Made by a program: the position numbers and the translations under genes. A DNA stretch of 7,196 bases, from contig SLFE01000131.1 in assembly GCA_007124415.1 (NCBI GenBank), positions 1-7,196 of the forward strand. Direction: 5' to 3'. The stretch comes from Waddliaceae bacterium (GTDB taxonomy: Bacteria > Chlamydiota > Chlamydiia > Chlamydiales > SLFE01). Shown here piece by piece: positions 6,912 to 7,196 of this stretch. The number at the start of each line of letters is the position of its first letter. Position 1 is the stretch's first letter. The notes beneath the pieces are model-generated. The model saw only the letters and a list, made by a program, of their open reading frames with translations, ran no database searches and was not told the origin of the DNA.

Positions 6912-7196
6912 AGGTCTTCGAACTCCTCCAGGTAACAGTTTTCCTGCCGGTCTTTTTTTGGAAACTGTTGATTGCTTACTTCTTGCCTGCTTTAAAGTTT
7001 TCAACCAGTCAACATAGTTTTTGACGAAACTTTCATCCATATTGTAAATTTCATTTTCGCAGTCAGGCTTGCCTTCAGCGGCAAGTTTATACATAAAAGC
7101 AAAAAGTTTTTCCTGATAATGTTGTATGTTAAATTGCTCAACCACAGAGATATAATCTTTGAAGTTTTCAGGTTGAATTGGATGAGCATTCGCCCA
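6876..7196 (-). CDS. Unidentified protein, C-terminal fragment (5' end beyond the right edge); reading frame near the C-terminus uncertain
   Basis: On the minus strand a frame is open from the right window edge to TAA at 6878-6876, giving 106 residues of a longer protein. A GTG at 7145 could start a shorter version, but nothing convincing precedes it and the frame stays open upstream, so I take it as internal. The first 75 residues look like genuine soluble helical protein, with ENFKDYISVVEQFNIQHYQ followed by an acidic helix (DESFVKNYVDWLKTLKQ). The last 25 residues change character to Pro/Arg-rich (VRRPPRPSRFYPVFY) exactly where the DNA becomes repeats. A run of seven A in the coding sense (T at 6953-6959) lies at the transition. 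Shifting frame there gives other C-termini, one of them ending at 6818. I do not recognise the family. The gene converges on the RasGEF-like gene. Confidence 0.6.
   Translation of the reverse strand, partial: WANAHPIQPENFKDYISVVEQFNIQHYQEKLFAFMYKLAAEGKPDCENEIYNMDESFVKNYVDWLKTLKQARSKQSTVSKKRPAGKLLPGGVRRPPRPSRFYPVFY
6934..6969. repeat. Imperfect inverted repeat within the minus-strand frame
   Basis: AACAGTTTTCC (6934-6944) pairs with GGAAACTGTT (6960-6969), giving ten base pairs with one bulged T. The 15-base loop contains a run of seven T. Because the T-run is in the loop rather than after the stem, it does not look like a standard terminator for either strand. It may be a degenerate element end or an RNA fold near the 3' end of the minus-strand gene. 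Confidence 0.5.

Noticed and set aside
6910..6929. tRNA or tmRNA T-arm-like sequence (GGAGG, TTCGAA, CCTCC)
   Set aside because: The loop would be 10 bases rather than 7, and I see no acceptor, D or anticodon arm around it on either strand.
6934..6969. Terminator for either convergent gene
   Set aside because: The T-run is inside the loop and no T tract follows the stem on either strand, so it does not fit an intrinsic terminator.
7001..7189. 62-codon minus-strand open frame starting with ATG at 7189
   Set aside because: It overlaps the longer frame that is open to the window edge. Its translation is skewed to Leu/Ile/Lys without domain-like pattern, so it reads as an out-of-frame shadow of the right-edge gene.

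Overview
The window looks like a chromosomal segment from a member of the Chlamydiae. It probably belongs to an amoeba-associated ('environmental') family rather than to Chlamydia itself. The evidence is the RNA polymerase beta' protein, which carries long stretches I recognise as chlamydial. These include the N-terminal block GEIKKPETINYRTFKPEKGG and the insertion-domain blocks KYEDLVEGISTE and KQHRGELHPQIAIY. I cannot name genus or family without a search.

Positions 1-5308 hold the conserved part. The 3' end of rpoB (beta subunit) is followed, after a 23-base gap with a clear ribosome binding site, by a complete rpoC (beta', 1395 residues). Together they encode the catalytic core of RNA polymerase. 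Every catalytic and metal-binding motif I checked is present. A strong intrinsic terminator closes the operon at about 5316-5357.

Positions 5309-6821 are accessory in character. In Chlamydiaceae, transaldolase follows rpoC, as I remember it. Here there is instead a separate gene of 468 codons with its own promoter and ribosome binding site and a more A+T-rich composition. The promoter has a 9-T run in its spacer. Most of the protein is unrecognised. Its last 140 residues or so resemble, by eye, a shortened CDC25-type RasGEF domain, the eukaryotic fold that activates Ras-family GTPases. If correct, this is a candidate host-directed effector and the most interesting item in the window.

Positions 6822-7196 contain a short intergenic region with a 10-base direct repeat and several inverted repeats. 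They also hold the 3' end of a minus-strand gene that runs off the right edge. That gene converges on the RasGEF-like gene, and its C-terminal frame is doubtful.
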